Of a stretch of DNA of 13,182 bases, positions 12,187-13,182 are shown one piece after another. Each line of letters opens with the position of its first letter. Position 1 is the first letter of the stretch. Source of the stretch: Nitrospinaceae bacterium (GTDB lineage Bacteria > Nitrospinota > Nitrospinia > Nitrospinales > VA-1); contig JAJDBA010000107.1 of assembly GCA_029261675.1 (NCBI GenBank), forward strand, positions 1 to 13,182, in the 5' to 3' direction. Under the pieces are notes generated by a model. The model saw only the letters and a list, made by a program, of their open reading frames with translations. It had not been told where the DNA came from and made no database searches. The position numbers and the translations under genes are program-made.

Positions 12187-12951
12187 TTATCTACGTGTTC
12201 CAGAAATCAAAACATGACGAAACCAGTTCCGCAACCATCCAAAATTACTTTCTAGAAACTGATCCGCACGAAAAGCAAAACGCATGAGACTATTAGACGG
12301 GTTCTTAAAAATCATTCCTGACAAAACTCCACAAGGAACTGACAAAAACTCCTCATAAAAAAACTGAGTTTCAAAACGTTTTTTAATTTCAGCAATATCG
12401 CAAAGTCTCAGCGGTTGTTCGTCGGAGGTTCTCGCCTTTTTTGTTAGAGACCTTACAATTTTCCCGACAGGGTTTACATCCAAAGGCTCAATAAATAATA
12501 TTTTTCCATTAGGTTTTAATACGCGAAAAATCTCATCCAAAGCTGGAGCCATATTCAGGTGATGTAAAATCGCAGCACCATAAACAAAGTCAAATGTTTC
12601 ATCTTCAAACTGCAAGTCATGCGCGTCCATAAGAATAAAATCAGGACTATTTTTGCTACCCACTGCGGAGTCTACCCCAGCTTGGAGCTCGGCTTCGGAA
12701 ATATTAATACAAGTTAAGGAGGAGGGAAGAATCGAATTATTTTCAAGCCATCCCCTCCACGCAGTTGAGCCTATTTCCAGAACCTTCTTGCCCTGGACAC
12801 ATTGCATCATCTCCTTAATCAGGCTGTATCTTCTGCGGATGTAAAAATATCGACAATGATTGAAGAATTTATTATATCCGTCTCTTTCCAGCCCTTCGTT
12901 ATATCTCTCTCGCTCTCTTTCACCCAACTCCGAAAATTTTTGCGCTTCCAT
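12187..12951 (-). CDS. Class I SAM-dependent methyltransferase (Methyltransf_11 type)
   Basis: The 254 residues show an N-terminal charged helix region (1-30), then the SAM-binding motif KKVLEIGS (55-62), CINISEAEL (81-89) for motif II, DAHDLQFEDETFDFVYG (109-125), AILHHLNMAPALDEI (127-141), and RVLKPNGKILFIEP (143-156). This order is standard for the UbiE/Methyltransf_11 group. The substrate is unknown. The GS-x-x-x-R-G variant after motif I (GSTAWRGW) departs from the usual GxGxG, so the SAM loop is atypical. It lies 64 nt before the O-antigen ligase gene on the same strand, so a role in modifying a surface glycan or lipid is plausible, but this rests on context only. Confidence 0.88.
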   Translation of the reverse strand: MEAQKFSELGERERERYNEGLERDGYNKFFNHCRYFYIRRRYSLIKEMMQCVQGKKVLEIGSTAWRGWLENNSILPSSLTCINISEAELQAGVDSAVGSKNSPDFILMDAHDLQFEDETFDFVYGAAILHHLNMAPALDEIFRVLKPNGKILFIEPLDVNPVGKIVRSLTKKARTSDEQPLRLCDIAEIKKRFETQFFYEEFLSVPCGVLSGMIFKNPSNSLMRFAFRADQFLESNFGWLRNWFRHVLISGTRR

Positions 12952-12989
12952 ACTCTACTTTTCACTAAAAAAGATTATTGCCAAGCAGT

Positions 12990-12998
12990 ATTATATCA
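12990..12998 (-). promoter_or_regulatory. Extended -10 promoter of the methyltransferase-ligase unit
   Basis: On the - strand TGATATAAT (12998-12990) is a perfect TATAAT with the TGn extension. The hexamer 17 nt upstream (TCAGCA) is a poor -35, as extended -10 promoters allow. Initiation near 12983 would give a leader of about 31 nt. Confidence 0.55.
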
Positions 12999-13094
12999 CC
13001 TTGAAATATTCATGCTGAAATTTCTGATATGATCGAATGCAATTCTTGATGTAGCATCATAAGGTAAAAAACTCTTTCTCATAAATAATATCTG

Positions 13095-13182
13095 ATGACA
13101 GAACACGCATATACCAACAAACTTATAAAAGAAAAAAGTCCTTACCTGTTGCAGCACGCGCACAATCCCGTCAACTGGCACC
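13095..13182 (+). CDS. YyaL/DUF255 thioredoxin-domain protein, N-terminal start (partial)
   Basis: ATG at 13095 opens a frame that runs off the right edge. The 29 visible residues, with NKLIKEKSPYLLQHAHNPVN (9-28) followed by W-H, match the very conserved start of the DUF255/YyaL (spermatogenesis-associated protein 20-like) family, whose members combine a thioredoxin-like domain with a six-hairpin glycosidase-like domain, about 600-700 residues in all. The function is poorly known. It diverges from the methyltransferase gene across a 143-bp gap. There is no strong ribosome site. Confidence 0.88.
   Translation, partial: MTEHAYTNKLIKEKSPYLLQHAHNPVNWH

Noticed and set aside
12996..13181. A 61-codon - strand frame at the right edge
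   Set aside because: It is opposite the conserved start of a DUF255/YyaL gene and has no recognisable protein features.
1..13182. tRNA, rRNA, riboswitch or mobile-element genes
   Set aside because: I saw no cloverleaf-like segments, rRNA words, conserved riboswitch cores or transposase/integrase motifs; covariance-model searches were not possible here.

Overview
The window carries a compact chromosomal stretch of a Gram-negative bacterium. Evidence for this is an O-antigen-ligase-like protein, periplasmic and exported proteins (a Tat-exported MsrP and a BamE-like protein) and a proton-translocating transhydrogenase. By eye the GC content is low to moderate, roughly 40-45%. Several genes lack a clear Shine-Dalgarno sequence and some use GTG or TTG starts. 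I cannot name the lineage from sequence alone; a Nitrospinota-like or deltaproteobacterial-like organism would fit, but that is a guess. I see no rRNA, tRNA, CRISPR array, transposase, integrase or phage gene.

Layout. (1) Positions 1-149 hold the 3' end of pntB on the + strand, closed by a strong intrinsic terminator at 165-213. A small glycine-rich membrane protein follows on the + strand and ends head-on against the next unit. (2) Positions 5335-562 on the - strand hold a tightly packed five-gene unit, in transcription order priA, a YqaA/DedA-type membrane protein, cutA, msrP, and an exported BamE-like small protein. Gaps are 14-32 nt. A plausible sigma70 promoter lies at 5373-5401. (3) Diverging from priA is a 57-codon + strand gene for a basic SH3-like or DUF2187-like protein. 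(4) Positions 9382-5820 on the - strand hold a second unit: a 97-aa single-span membrane protein with a good extended -10 promoter, a DUF4149-like four-span membrane protein, an exported formylglycine-generating-enzyme-like (SUMF1 fold) protein, and a two-domain ThyX-family protein. (5) Positions 9685-10944 on the + strand hold aroA. (6) Convergent with aroA is a - strand pair: a SAM methyltransferase and an O-antigen ligase/polymerase (Wzy_C/WaaL type). (7) At the right edge, 13095-13182 on the + strand is the first 29 codons of a YyaL/DUF255 (thioredoxin-domain) protein, running out of the window.

How the genes work together. Most are housekeeping: replication restart (priA), the shikimate pathway (aroA), NADPH supply (pntB), dTMP synthesis or a related role (thyX-like), and envelope repair and assembly (msrP, BamE-like, O-antigen ligase). 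The operons mix functions, so context gives little extra information about the unknown membrane proteins.

The most interesting non-coding signal is a small dispersed palindrome (core CCCAC, 3-4 nt loop, GTGGG) present three times, always outside the body of genes, at 5697-5711, 9071-9090 and 9600-9617. The third copy sits exactly in the 17-nt spacer of the likely aroA promoter and is bracketed by an 8-bp direct repeat. I do not find a clear new multi-gene system; the window reads mainly as an ordinary core-genome region with a few odd proteins.
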